Position numbers and translations under genes: made by a program. Under the pieces are notes generated by a model, which made no database searches, was not told where the DNA came from, and saw nothing but the letters and a program-made list of their open reading frames with translations. A stretch of 64,000 bases of DNA from NCBI GenBank assembly GCA_025359045.1, contig JANYHN010000030.1:22719-86718 (forward strand), written 5' to 3'. The number at the start of each line of letters is the position of its first letter. Position 1 is the stretch's first letter. Source of the stretch: Hyphomicrobiales bacterium (GTDB lineage: Bacteria > Pseudomonadota > Alphaproteobacteria > Rhizobiales > Aestuariivirgaceae). This document shows, piece after piece, positions 46,076-54,659 of the stretch.

Positions 46076-46842
46076 ACCTGCAATACTGAAGAGACAAGAA
46101 GCTGCGTGTATGGCGCTTGGGGATCTTCTAAAATCTGATCGGTGAGCCCGGTCTCAATTACTGATCCGGCCTGCATCACCATCATCCGTGTTGAGAGCAA
46201 TCTCGCAACCGCAAGATCGTGAGTGACAATAACGGCCGCCAGACCCAGATTGCGTACAAGCCCACGCATTAAATCGAGCAGCCGAGCCTGCACTGACACA
46301 TCCAGCCCGCCTGTGGGTTCGTCCATAAAAATTATTCGCGGGGCTGTCACCAAATTGCGCGCAATTTGCAAGCGCTGGCGCATGCCGCCTGAAAAGGACC
46401 AAGGGCTATCATCAATCCTCTCAACATCAATTTCCACTTGCCTTAGCCAGTCAGCTGCGCTTTTGCGGATGTGCCCGTAGTGACGATCACCGACCGCCAT
46501 CAAGCGTTCACCAACATTAGCGCCAGCAGAAACACCCATACGCAGCCCATCACGTGCGTCTTGGTGCACAAAGCCCCAGTCGGTGCGCATCAAGAAACGC
46601 CTTTCAGCTTCACTTAAGTTTTGAAAGAGAATTTGTTCGCCGTCACGCTTGGTATATCGCACGGAGCCTGAAGTTGGGTCCATTTGGCCCGAGATACATT
46701 TCAACAAGGTAGTTTTGCCAGATCCTGATTCACCAACAATGGCCAACACTTCGCCGGGCCAAAGTTCAAAGCTTGCCGGATGACAGCCAACGCGGCTCCC
46801 GTAATTCTTGGTGATATTGTCGACCGTAAGTAGCCCATTCAT
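46072..46842 (-). CDS. phnK: C-P lyase complex ABC-type ATPase PhnK
   Basis: A 256-residue ABC protein that docks on PhnJ in the lyase core complex. Walker A GESGSGKTT, WGFVHQDARDGLRM, signature FSGGMRQRL and Walker B IIFMDEPTGGLD identify PhnK. The start at ATG 46842 overlaps the phnJ stop (ATGA); the frame opens earlier at 46884 but inside phnJ. Confidence 0.94.
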   Translation of the reverse strand: MNGLLTVDNITKNYGSRVGCHPASFELWPGEVLAIVGESGSGKTTLLKCISGQMDPTSGSVRYTKRDGEQILFQNLSEAERRFLMRTDWGFVHQDARDGLRMGVSAGANVGERLMAVGDRHYGHIRKSAADWLRQVEIDVERIDDSPWSFSGGMRQRLQIARNLVTAPRIIFMDEPTGGLDVSVQARLLDLMRGLVRNLGLAAVIVTHDLAVARLLSTRMMVMQAGSVIETGLTDQILEDPQAPYTQLLVSSVLQV

Positions 46843-47675
46843 TTTGCCACCTGATTTTTCCGGCAATAATCTGTATCGGAACACACAAACATGCGCCCGC
46901 CCTGATCATCGGTGAGAATTTCATCAAGATAGCTGGTTTTTGAGCCGCAGATTGCGCATGGTTTTTCCCATGTTGGAAGGGTAAAAGGATAATCTTCGAA
47001 ATCGAGACTTTTCACTTTGGTGTAGGGTGGTATGGCATAGATTCGCTTTTCGCGGCCTGCCCCAAACAACTGCAGTGCTGGGGATTGATCCAGCTTTGGA
47101 TTATCGAACTTCGGAATGGGCGAAGGGTCGAACATATAGCGATCATTGACCAAGGCCGGATAGGCATAAGCCGTGGCGATTTCGCCGAAGCGCGAGATGT
47201 CCTCATAAAGCTTCACATGCATGACGCCATATTCTTCGAGCGCATGCATTTTGCGGGTTTCAGTTTCCCGCGGTTCAAGAAAACGCAAAGGTTCTGGGAT
47301 CGGGACTTGATATACAAGTATCTGATTTTCTTTTAATGGTGTCTCCGGAAAGCGATGGCGAGTTTGAATAATTGTTGCTTCTTCAGTTTGTTCTGTTGTG
47401 GCCACATTAGCCGTCTTCACGAAAAACTTACGGATGCTGACAGCGTTGGTGGTGTCGTCAGCACCTTGATCAATTACTTTCAAAGTGTCTTCTGCGGTAA
47501 GACATGCCGCCGTGACTTGCACTCCGCCAGTTCCCCAACCCAGAGGCATAGGCATTTCGCGCGCAGCAAAAGGAACCTGATAGCCAGGGATGGCCACGGC
47601 TTTCAGGATTGCACGGCGTATCATGCGCTTGGTCTGCTCATTCAAGTATGCGAAATTGTAGTGCGGACCGCTCAT
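46839..47675 (-). CDS. phnJ: Carbon-phosphorus lyase core protein PhnJ
   Basis: Radical-SAM-type enzyme that cleaves the C-P bond of ribose 1-phosphonate 5-phosphate, releasing the alkane and a cyclic phosphate. Four C-terminal cysteines occur as C-x2-C-x21-C-x5-C (CAIC ... VCSDTDYC), the same spacing as in E. coli PhnJ, where they bind the Fe-S cluster and carry the thiyl radical. The 278 residues match the family length. It overlaps phnI and phnK by 4 bases. Confidence 0.97.
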   Translation of the reverse strand: MSGPHYNFAYLNEQTKRMIRRAILKAVAIPGYQVPFAAREMPMPLGWGTGGVQVTAACLTAEDTLKVIDQGADDTTNAVSIRKFFVKTANVATTEQTEEATIIQTRHRFPETPLKENQILVYQVPIPEPLRFLEPRETETRKMHALEEYGVMHVKLYEDISRFGEIATAYAYPALVNDRYMFDPSPIPKFDNPKLDQSPALQLFGAGREKRIYAIPPYTKVKSLDFEDYPFTLPTWEKPCAICGSKTSYLDEILTDDQGGRMFVCSDTDYCRKNQVAK

Positions 47676-48730
47676 TCTGCACGATCCTTATCTTGACGGA
47701 GTTGACGCAAGAGCAGGAGTTCAGACTGGAAATCGACGTAATGCGGCAATTTCAAATGCTCCACAAACCCAGTTGCTTGAACATTGTCAGCATGCGAAAT
47801 CACGAATTCTTCGTCATGAATAGGGGCACTGCGTTCTTCGCCCAGCTCGCCAGCACGCAAAGCCCGGTCAACCAACGCCATCGACATAGCCTTGCGTTCG
47901 CAATGCCCAAATGTGAGGCCGTACCCGCGTGTGAATTGCGGGGGCGTGTTTCCTGAACCTTTAAATTGATTGATCATTTCACATTCCGTAACGGTCATTT
48001 CGCCGATGACAATTTCGAATCCCAGTTCTTCAGGAATGAAGCAGACTTCAACTTCACCCAAGCGAATTTCACCTGCGAAAGGGTGCGTGCGGCCAAAACC
48101 GCGCTGTGATGAATAGGCAAGTGAGAGAAGAAATCCTTCATCGCCACGCGCCAAGCTTTGCAGCCGTTGATCGCGCGACATTGGAAAACTGGGCGGGTCT
48201 TGCGTGATGTCGCCGACTGGTTGGTCGCTGGCGAACTCCAGTTCAATCAAACCCTCGCTGCCGAGCAAGCCTAAAACTTTTGGCACATCAGCAAGAATCG
48301 GTTGAGGGGCTTCTTTGGCAGGCTCGGGCACCAAGACTTCTTCGAGAAGGCGGTGGGTATAGTCAAACGTCGGCCCCAAAATCTGACCGCCTGGAAGGTC
48401 TTTAAATGCTGCTGAAATACGGCGACGTATTTGCATTTGGGCCGTGTCTAGTGGTAGGGCATAGCCGAATCGGGTGAGCGTGGTGCGAGCCGCACGCAAC
48501 AGAAAAATAGCTTCAATCATATCGCCACGAGCCTGCTTAATGGCTAAGGATGCAAATCCACGATCGTAAAGCGACCCCTCGTTCATGACACGGTCGACGC
48601 CCAAGGAAAGCTGTTCTTCGATCTGATTGGTTGAAATTTCAGGGATTGAAGGGTCGCCACGGCGTGCTTCGGCCAATAATTGATGTGCCGCATCAATAGC
48701 CTTCTCTCCCCCCTTTACCGCCACATACAT
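47672..48730 (-). CDS. phnI: C-P lyase subunit PhnI
   Basis: Nucleosidase subunit of the lyase core complex that, with PhnG, H and L, attaches the phosphonate to ribose using ATP. The 352 residues are typical. MYVAVKGGEKAIDAAHQLL at the start and QFTRGYGLTFGHCERKAMSM near the end are PhnI landmarks. It overlaps phnJ by 4 bases and phnH by one base. Confidence 0.97.
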   Translation of the reverse strand: MYVAVKGGEKAIDAAHQLLAEARRGDPSIPEISTNQIEEQLSLGVDRVMNEGSLYDRGFASLAIKQARGDMIEAIFLLRAARTTLTRFGYALPLDTAQMQIRRRISAAFKDLPGGQILGPTFDYTHRLLEEVLVPEPAKEAPQPILADVPKVLGLLGSEGLIELEFASDQPVGDITQDPPSFPMSRDQRLQSLARGDEGFLLSLAYSSQRGFGRTHPFAGEIRLGEVEVCFIPEELGFEIVIGEMTVTECEMINQFKGSGNTPPQFTRGYGLTFGHCERKAMSMALVDRALRAGELGEERSAPIHDEEFVISHADNVQATGFVEHLKLPHYVDFQSELLLLRQLRQDKDRAE

Positions 48731-49302
48731 CAGAGTTGCTCTTTAATTTTGACATGAGTAGAGCGCGGTAGTGCGGCCAACTTCATCGCGGCAACAAATA
48801 TTAAGTCAACCCCGAGAGGATAATTGGCGTGGTTGGCGATGACATCCGTCCAGAAGTTTTTTGAAACGTTTTTAGCATCAAAAGTTTGAGTTTCTGCAAT
48901 TCCTGGCCCCGTCAGATAGATATTACCCTTGTCTTGCAGGTGATCAACTTGAACCAAGATCGTCGTAGACCGATCTGGGTATTCATGTGTACCTTGCGCA
49001 AAGCCGGAGAGAGAGAAATCAACATCTGGGCCGCTCACAACCGCAAAAGCGGCATTTTTTTTTCTAGTTGTTATAGGGGCAGCCGTGTGAAACTTGATAT
49101 ACTTGTCAATCTCGGGCGTCGAGGATTTCATCCAGATAGGTGTTTGAAAATCGCAGAGTGTGAGCAATAAAGTGGCAATTTCAGAACTTAGACCTTTGGG
49201 TGGCGAGGGCATTTGAAAGTTGAAATCGACTATGCGGCCCGGCTGAGACATTGCACATAGAACGGATCTAAAAATGAGCGCTTTGGCTTGAGATTCAATC
49301 AT
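48730..49302 (-). CDS. phnH: C-P lyase subunit PhnH
   Basis: A 190-residue subunit of the PhnGHIJ core. MIESQAKALIFRSVLCAMSQPGRI at the start matches the family. I set the start at ATG 49302, which overlaps phnG by 8 bases; the frame remains open to 49362 but that part lies in phnG. LLTLCDFQTPIWM and PLGVDLIFVAA are further landmarks. Confidence 0.95.
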   Translation of the reverse strand: MIESQAKALIFRSVLCAMSQPGRIVDFNFQMPSPPKGLSSEIATLLLTLCDFQTPIWMKSSTPEIDKYIKFHTAAPITTRKKNAAFAVVSGPDVDFSLSGFAQGTHEYPDRSTTILVQVDHLQDKGNIYLTGPGIAETQTFDAKNVSKNFWTDVIANHANYPLGVDLIFVAAMKLAALPRSTHVKIKEQL

Positions 49303-49744
49303 TTTCACCGCGTACCAATGTGAAAAAATCAACCTTTGTCGCTTCGGCTTTTCTTGATGCAATATTGCGCCGTTCTATCAAAATCTTTTGAAGAGGTTGC
49401 AGAACAAGACGCCCAATTTTCTCTGCCATTTTTTCGTCTTGCAGTAATGCATCACAGATTGCTGCAAGCCGGGCGTGCTGGAGATTTCGGCCCATCACGT
49501 AAGAATGCCCTTCGATACCATTGTGGGTTTTTACAGCGCAACGCGTGACAGTCGCCTCGCCCACATTAAAAGCCGAACCTGTGCCTCCCATGCGCCCGCG
49601 CAGCATTATTAAACCTGTCTCGGGCTCTCGTATGAGCTCGCAGCTGATCAACTCAAAATAAGAAGCAACTTTTTTCAAATCATCCCATCTTGAAAGAGCA
49701 AGCACGCGCATCCACGCTTGTCGATTATGAATTAAAGATTCCAT
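49295..49744 (-). CDS. phnG: C-P lyase subunit PhnG
   Basis: A 149-residue subunit of the C-P lyase core complex. RQAWMRVLALSRWDDL, LMLRGRMGGTGSAFNVGEATVTR and GHSYVMGRNLQHA are PhnG-typical. It follows the acetyltransferase gene after 20 bases and overlaps phnH, so it is the first core gene of the transcript. Confidence 0.95.
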   Translation of the reverse strand: MESLIHNRQAWMRVLALSRWDDLKKVASYFELISCELIREPETGLIMLRGRMGGTGSAFNVGEATVTRCAVKTHNGIEGHSYVMGRNLQHARLAAICDALLQDEKMAEKIGRLVLQPLQKILIERRNIASRKAEATKVDFFTLVRGEND

Positions 49745-49764
49745 AGCTTAGCTTGAACCAGCCG

Positions 49765-50403
49765 TTATTGACGGTTTTGTGACAATGCAAATTGCTCATA
49801 TTTTTCTAGGAATGCCTCAACACTGAGCGCCCGAAAATCTGGCAAGGCAACACGTAGTGCTTGATGATCCCAATGCCACCAAGCCATATCAATCAACCGC
49901 GACGCCACTCTCGCAGGATGTCGCCACTTAATGAATTTTGCGGGTATTCCCCCGACAATAGCATAGGATTCGACATTTTTGGTCACAACGGAGTTGGATG
50001 CGATAATAGCTCCATCACCGACCGTCACCCCCTTCATAATGATTGCTCCATGACCCAGCCAGGTGTCATGACCGATTATAACCGGTCTTGAGCGTCTCCA
50101 CTCAAAAACTTCTGACTCGTCATTCTCACGTTCCCAGTAGTAACTAGAGCGATACATGAAATGATGCAGCGACGCTCTCTGGTGTGGATGTTCACTGGGG
50201 TTAACGCGGGAGAAAGCGGCAACATTCACAAATTTCCCCAGGTGCGAATAAGCAATATCGGCAAATCGATCGGTGTAACTGTAGTCACCAACTGTGCTTT
50301 CCAGAACCCTAGTTCCCTCTCCGATCTCGACAAACTTTCCGAGATTGCTCGCAACAATTTTAGTGTTGTCATGAAGATAAGGCGTTTCAGAGAGATTCGG
50401 CAT
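49765..50403 (-). CDS. Hexapeptide-repeat (LbetaH) acetyltransferase of phosphonate operon
   Basis: A 212-residue protein with left-handed beta-helix repeats (VIIGHDTWLGHGAIIMKGVTVGDGAIIASNSVV) and a chloramphenicol-acetyltransferase-like C-terminus (AWWHWD). Relatives accompany many phn operons and may acetylate aminophosphonates or an intermediate. ATG 50403 has AGGAA upstream; the frame opens further at 50442. It is the first gene of the phnGHIJKL transcript, with a PHO box 162 bases upstream. Confidence 0.85.
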   Translation of the reverse strand: MPNLSETPYLHDNTKIVASNLGKFVEIGEGTRVLESTVGDYSYTDRFADIAYSHLGKFVNVAAFSRVNPSEHPHQRASLHHFMYRSSYYWERENDESEVFEWRRSRPVIIGHDTWLGHGAIIMKGVTVGDGAIIASNSVVTKNVESYAIVGGIPAKFIKWRHPARVASRLIDMAWWHWDHQALRVALPDFRALSVEAFLEKYEQFALSQNRQ

Positions 50404-51169
50404 AATAAGCTTTCCTAAGCATCCAAATCCACACGACAACATGCTTAAAGTTATAATATGATCACCCTGATTTTAAATAGCGGGCAGTGGATTAATTCAA
50501 CTAACCGCGCGAACTACTTTGGCAATCGCATAATATTCGGCCTTTGACTGGCTAATCGGACCATATGACAATTAGGTGTCAATCCAAGATATGACTGCAA
50601 TTGAAATGTGGTGATTTCACGCGTCAAGATTCGGCAACGTACCGGATGTTTCTTGTGATCGAGAATTGACGACACGATGGAAAGCTTGGGCCAATGTCGC
50701 AATTTTGTTCTCAGTCAGAAAAAGGATTTTGCCGGCCACGTTTAGTGCGGCGTACTAAAACGCGAGAAATTGGCTTTAACTTGCCAAAACGTCGGCTGGC
50801 TCGGCTGAAATGCTACGCGCTGTCAACTTTGGCTAAACGGCAACATATTCTGTTACATCAAAAGGGGTACCCGTTAGACCTTGCTGGAAAGGCCGCAAGT
50901 CGAACTTTCACTTCCCGCTGTAAAGAGTTTCAGTTTTGTGGATATGTTAACTGAAGGCTATGAAGCCTTTAGTTTGATACTCTCAGGCGAGTGCTCAAAT
51001 CAAGATCAACTCGGAAAATGTAACTGCATACATTGACACCGTGTCAGACAATAAAACCTGACGCAACGATTTCGTCTACGCTTGCCGCCATGCGCCACTT
51101 TCTAAAATAAGACCAGACTAACGCACTTAAATTAAATTTAAACGGCAAAGCTATCCAGAACACATTACA
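50404..51169. other. Gene-poor stretch with a PHO box
   Basis: About 770 bases between the phosphonate acetyltransferase and a small gene at 51170, both reading left. Apart from the PHO box at 50565-50582 I see no convincing gene. A rightward frame at 50694-50954 is rich in Arg and Lys with no family likeness. Confidence 0.5.
50565..50582 (-). promoter_or_regulatory. PHO box upstream of acetyltransferase-phnGHIJKL
   Basis: TTGACACCTAATTGTCAT on the minus strand, 10 of 14 positions matching CTGTCAT-N4-CTGTCAT. Its second half is nearly perfect (TTGTCAT). It lies 162 bases upstream of the first gene of the core operon. Confidence 0.72.
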
Positions 51170-51559
51170 CTAATTTTTGGCTCGCACTTCAAGTTCGCTA
51201 GCAAAGCTCAAACCGCTTGCATTTGTTACCGAATTAACTTTTACCTTCGCACCGGACCTAGATGCGGCCACCAGCAGATTTGCCATTGCCGAGAATCCCA
51301 CTGGATCTGCTGGGTTCAGGATGAAGGATTTAAGCTCGCCCTTCTTGCCAATCAAATTAAATCGGAACTGATTTGAGTTTAATCCAGCGCCTTTAACATT
51401 GATAATACCCACGCGACCTGTGAACTCGAAATCATTTTCCCCAACTTTCGTCGGTTTGCCGAGCTTTTTTGGATAAGCCTTGTCTGATTTAGATTTATTT
51501 TTCGGAACTGGCTTTGCAGCAACATCAGTGACGTTCTCAGTGATAACATCTTCAGGCAT
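51170..51559 (-). CDS. Hypothetical protein with lysine-rich N-terminus
   Basis: A 129-residue soluble protein. The first 40 residues are polar and lysine-rich (KNKSKSDKAYPKKLGKPTK); the rest looks like a small beta-rich domain (FEFTGRVGIINVKG, GLNSNQFRFNLIGKKGELKSF). No family recognised. It starts at ATG 51559 with GGAAAT upstream and stands alone between the phn core operon and an ABC transporter. TTGTCAT and TTGTCAC, 22 bases apart, lie about 42 bases upstream (51601, 51623). Confidence 0.55.
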   Translation of the reverse strand: MPEDVITENVTDVAAKPVPKNKSKSDKAYPKKLGKPTKVGENDFEFTGRVGIINVKGAGLNSNQFRFNLIGKKGELKSFILNPADPVGFSAMANLLVAASRSGAKVKVNSVTNASGLSFASELEVRAKN

Positions 51560-51851
51560 GTTAATTTCCTTAATTGATCACAGCATGAATTTATTTGCAA
51601 TTGTCATAAATGTCTATTCAAATTGTCACATTGGTTAACTTAGCAATTTTGGTGGTGGTTTTATAGCCCACATTAAGGAAGAGGCAGCAGTTGCTGGATT
51701 CAGCAAAAACTAAACTTTATGCATAACTTAAATGATGGGATTTGTATTTCATTTTGAATCTACGTCAAAATCATTGATCTAACTATATCACGTAACAATG
51801 AATTGCGTGCAACCATTTATGAATTCGCGACAATGATCATGAAAGTTATTG

Positions 51852-52910
51852 CTATGCATTCAAAATAACAAGATCGTCGGGCTCGAAACTTACGGTTACT
51901 GCTGAACCTATAGCTGGTGGCTTTCCTTTGGATTGGTTAAACATATCAAGCAAGATATCTTGTGTGCCGCAACGAACTTTAACCCGCATTATTGAGCCTA
52001 AGAAATTGATGTCTATGACATTGGCATTCAAGTTATTTGAATTAGCGCCAGGTTTGCCAATTCTGATAGCTTCAGGTCGTAAAGCCACCGAAATTTCCTG
52101 CCCGGTTTTTCCTTCAGGCGAAAGCTTTGATTTTACAGGCTGATCGCAAATCGTCAACCGGCGCGCCGCTGAATCAATAATTTTGGCCGACAAGATTGTG
52201 AGTGTACCGACAAATGATGCTACAAAACGAGTGCGCGGTTGATTGTATATTTCAAGAGGTGTTCCCAATTGTTCGATCCGGCCTTCACTCATAACAACCA
52301 CGCGGTCAGACATGGATAGCGCTTCTTCTTGATCGTGCGTAACAAAGACCGTTGTAATACCAAGCTTGCGTTGCACAGAACGTATTTCTTCACGCAGCGA
52401 CACTCGTATTTTTGCGTCCAGCGCGGATAGTGGCTCATCAAGCAACAATACGCGTGGACTAATTGCGAGTGCACGAGCCAAAGCGATACGCTGTTGTTGC
52501 CCGCCAGAAAGTTGGTATGGGTACCTATCACCCAAGGCAGGCAGTTTAACAAGATCAAGCATCTCAGCCACGCGCATTTTTATTTCGGCAGAAGATCTAC
52601 CAGCAATTTTCAGGCCGAACGCAATATTGTTGGCAACTGTCATATTGGGAAACAGGGCGTAGGCTTGAAATACCATACCTATATTGCGTCTGGCGGTATT
52701 GATCGTGGTGATATCCTCATTGTCGATATTTATGGTGCCCTGAGTGGGTGTTTCAAAACCTGCGATCATGCGAAGCACAGTAGTTTTGCCGCAACCACTC
52801 GGACCGAGCAGAGAGATGAATTCGCCCTTATCAATATTTAAATCTACATTGCGTACGACGGCATTCGCACCATAGTTTTTGCTGATATCTTTTATTTCCA
52901 AGAAACTCAT
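51852..52910 (-). CDS. ABC transporter ATP-binding protein (PotA/FbpC type), Pho-linked
   Basis: About 352 residues with an ABC domain (Walker A GPSGCGKTT, FQAYALFPNMTV, signature LSGGQQQR, Walker B VLLLDEPLSALD) and a C-terminal TOBE domain. ATG 52910 overlaps the permease stop (ATGA). It belongs to a binding-protein/two-permease/ATPase operon with a PHO box at the front, so a phosphorus compound is the likely substrate, although the family type is that of spermidine or iron transporters. Confidence 0.9.
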   Translation of the reverse strand: MSFLEIKDISKNYGANAVVRNVDLNIDKGEFISLLGPSGCGKTTVLRMIAGFETPTQGTINIDNEDITTINTARRNIGMVFQAYALFPNMTVANNIAFGLKIAGRSSAEIKMRVAEMLDLVKLPALGDRYPYQLSGGQQQRIALARALAISPRVLLLDEPLSALDAKIRVSLREEIRSVQRKLGITTVFVTHDQEEALSMSDRVVVMSEGRIEQLGTPLEIYNQPRTRFVASFVGTLTILSAKIIDSAARRLTICDQPVKSKLSPEGKTGQEISVALRPEAIRIGKPGANSNNLNANVIDINFLGSIMRVKVRCGTQDILLDMFNQSKGKPPAIGSAVTVSFEPDDLVILNA

Positions 52911-53707
52911 TTTTTCGCTCCATTGGCATGGCGTGCTGCACCGCCTGCGACTTGTAAAAGCCCCATGCAGGCCCAAGTGATGACAAAGGCAATGATGGCA
53001 AGTGCAGCAGGTTCGTAGGCACGCTTCGCGCCAATTAATTGTAAGTAAGGCCCGAAGGTGGGGCGATTGAGCAAGCTCGCAAATGTGAACTCACCTATGA
53101 CTGTTGCAAAAGTTAAAAATGCACCGCTGAGTATGGCTGACCTAATATTGGGTAAAATTACACTCAGTAAAATTGTTGGCCATTTAGCGCCGAGACTCTC
53201 AGCGGCCTCTGTTAATGTTCCCACGTCAATTGAACGCATCCCGGTTTCTACGGCGCGATACATATATGGCAGCGACAAAGCCACATATCCAAAAGAGAGT
53301 AATATGTCCGTTCCCAAAACAGTTTGGGTGAGCGGCAAAAAAGATGAAGTATTATACATTCGGATATAACCAAACACGATAATAATTGCAGGAATCACTA
53401 AAGGTAAAAGCGTGATAAATTCGACCACAGGACGAAGTTTGGGTAATCGCAACTGAACCCAATATGCTGTTGGCACGACAATAAGAATACCAATGACGAT
53501 GGTCACGATTGCAAGTACCAATGAGTATGTAAATGCAGATTGAAATACGGGATCGCTGAGCACAATTCGATAGGCTTCAAAACTATACTCATCGCGTTTT
53601 AATCGAAGTGAAAATTCAAACGTCGCAACCAACGGCATAAGAAAATAAAGAGCACCTAGAATAACGGCAAGCCAAGCACCCAAATTTGAGTTTTTCATTT
53701 GATCCAC
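52907..53707 (-). CDS. ABC transporter permease (PotC-like), Pho-linked
   Basis: A 266-residue inner-membrane protein with about six helices. The EAA loop TEAAESLGAKWPTILLSVILP shows its class. It overlaps the upstream permease by 13 bases and the ATPase by 4. Confidence 0.9.
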   Translation of the reverse strand: MDQMKNSNLGAWLAVILGALYFLMPLVATFEFSLRLKRDEYSFEAYRIVLSDPVFQSAFTYSLVLAIVTIVIGILIVVPTAYWVQLRLPKLRPVVEFITLLPLVIPAIIIVFGYIRMYNTSSFLPLTQTVLGTDILLSFGYVALSLPYMYRAVETGMRSIDVGTLTEAAESLGAKWPTILLSVILPNIRSAILSGAFLTFATVIGEFTFASLLNRPTFGPYLQLIGAKRAYEPAALAIIAFVITWACMGLLQVAGGAARHANGAKK

Positions 53708-54585
53708 CGTTCGCTCCGCGAGCGCAACACAATGTAGAGAAGATTTGAAATTCCAGTAATTGCGACCATACCAAATGCAAGGGCATAGCCGAGGTTTGGA
53801 TCGTGCAGAACGTCGCCGCGAATCTGCGAGAACAACAGTATGGGAACAATGTTTAATGACGAATTTGTTAGGGCGTAAGCGGTCGCAACAGCGCCAAAAG
53901 CGTTAGCAAACAAAAGCAAGAACGAGCCCGCGATACTTGGCCAGAGAATAGGCAAAATAACATATCGCCAATGCTGTATGGCGCTACTGCCGAGCGTGAG
54001 AGAAGCTTCACGCCATTCTTTCTTAAGACCATCAATGGCCGGTGTTAGGATAAGCACCATGAGTGGTATTTGGAAATATAGATAGGTGAGAGTGAGGCCC
54101 CAAAAATCGAGTAAGTTGAATCCGGCATTGTAAATATTGAAGTCAAATATTTTGTTGAGGGCAGCCGTCACAAGACCAGTGCGGCCCAAAGTTGCGATGA
54201 ATGCAAAGGCCAAAGGCACGCCTGCGAAGTTTGAAGCGACCCCAGAGAAAGTCATAAGGGTTGGCCGAATCCAGCTCGGCACTCCCCCATTCACTGCCGC
54301 ATAAGCTAAAACAAACCCAAACAATGCGCCGACCAGCGCGGATGTTGCGCTGATTTTTAAGCTTAAAGCAAAGGACTTGATAATATCGGGTCGTGCTAGA
54401 TTGGCAATGTTTTGTAAGGTGAGCTGTCCGTGATCATCTTGAAACGCGCCGGCCAATAGCAAGCACGTGGGCAGAATCAGAAACATCGCAGCAAAAATAA
54501 AAAAAGGAGCTACACCTAACCAGGCGGCGAGATTGCGATCAACTAACCTGCCTTTTGCAAAATGGCTCTTCCTTGTTGTCACCAA
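53695..54585 (-). CDS. ABC transporter permease (PotB-like), Pho-linked
   Basis: A 296-residue inner-membrane protein with about six helices and an EAA loop (REASLTLGSSAIQHWRYVILP). The start is GTG or ATG near 54585. A strong hairpin separates it from the binding-protein gene. It pairs with the next permease. Confidence 0.9.
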   Translation of the reverse strand: MVTTRKSHFAKGRLVDRNLAAWLGVAPFFIFAAMFLILPTCLLLAGAFQDDHGQLTLQNIANLARPDIIKSFALSLKISATSALVGALFGFVLAYAAVNGGVPSWIRPTLMTFSGVASNFAGVPLAFAFIATLGRTGLVTAALNKIFDFNIYNAGFNLLDFWGLTLTYLYFQIPLMVLILTPAIDGLKKEWREASLTLGSSAIQHWRYVILPILWPSIAGSFLLLFANAFGAVATAYALTNSSLNIVPILLFSQIRGDVLHDPNLGYALAFGMVAITGISNLLYIVLRSRSERWIK

Positions 54586-54607
54586 TTAAATATCCCCTCA
54601 GAACTTG

Positions 54608-54633
54608 GCGCCCCGCATTCACATGCGAGGCGC
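54608..54633 (-). terminator. Strong hairpin between binding protein and permease genes
   Basis: Eleven-bp stem GCGCCTCGCAT/ATGCGGGGCGC (one G-U) with a four-base loop GTGA on the minus strand. No T-run follows. As at two other binding-protein genes here, it probably protects the upstream mRNA or reduces read-through. Confidence 0.75.
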
Positions 54634-54659
54634 AGCTATTCATAAAATGCAAAGGCAAT

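Noticed and set aside
50694..50954. 86-residue basic open frame in the phn intergenic stretch
   Set aside because: No family likeness and no ribosome site; it is probably chance.
51601..51629. PHO box upstream of the orphan gene
   Set aside because: The two TTGTCA elements are 22 bases apart, not 11, and the middle 7-mer does not match, so the site does not meet the 7+4+7 plan.
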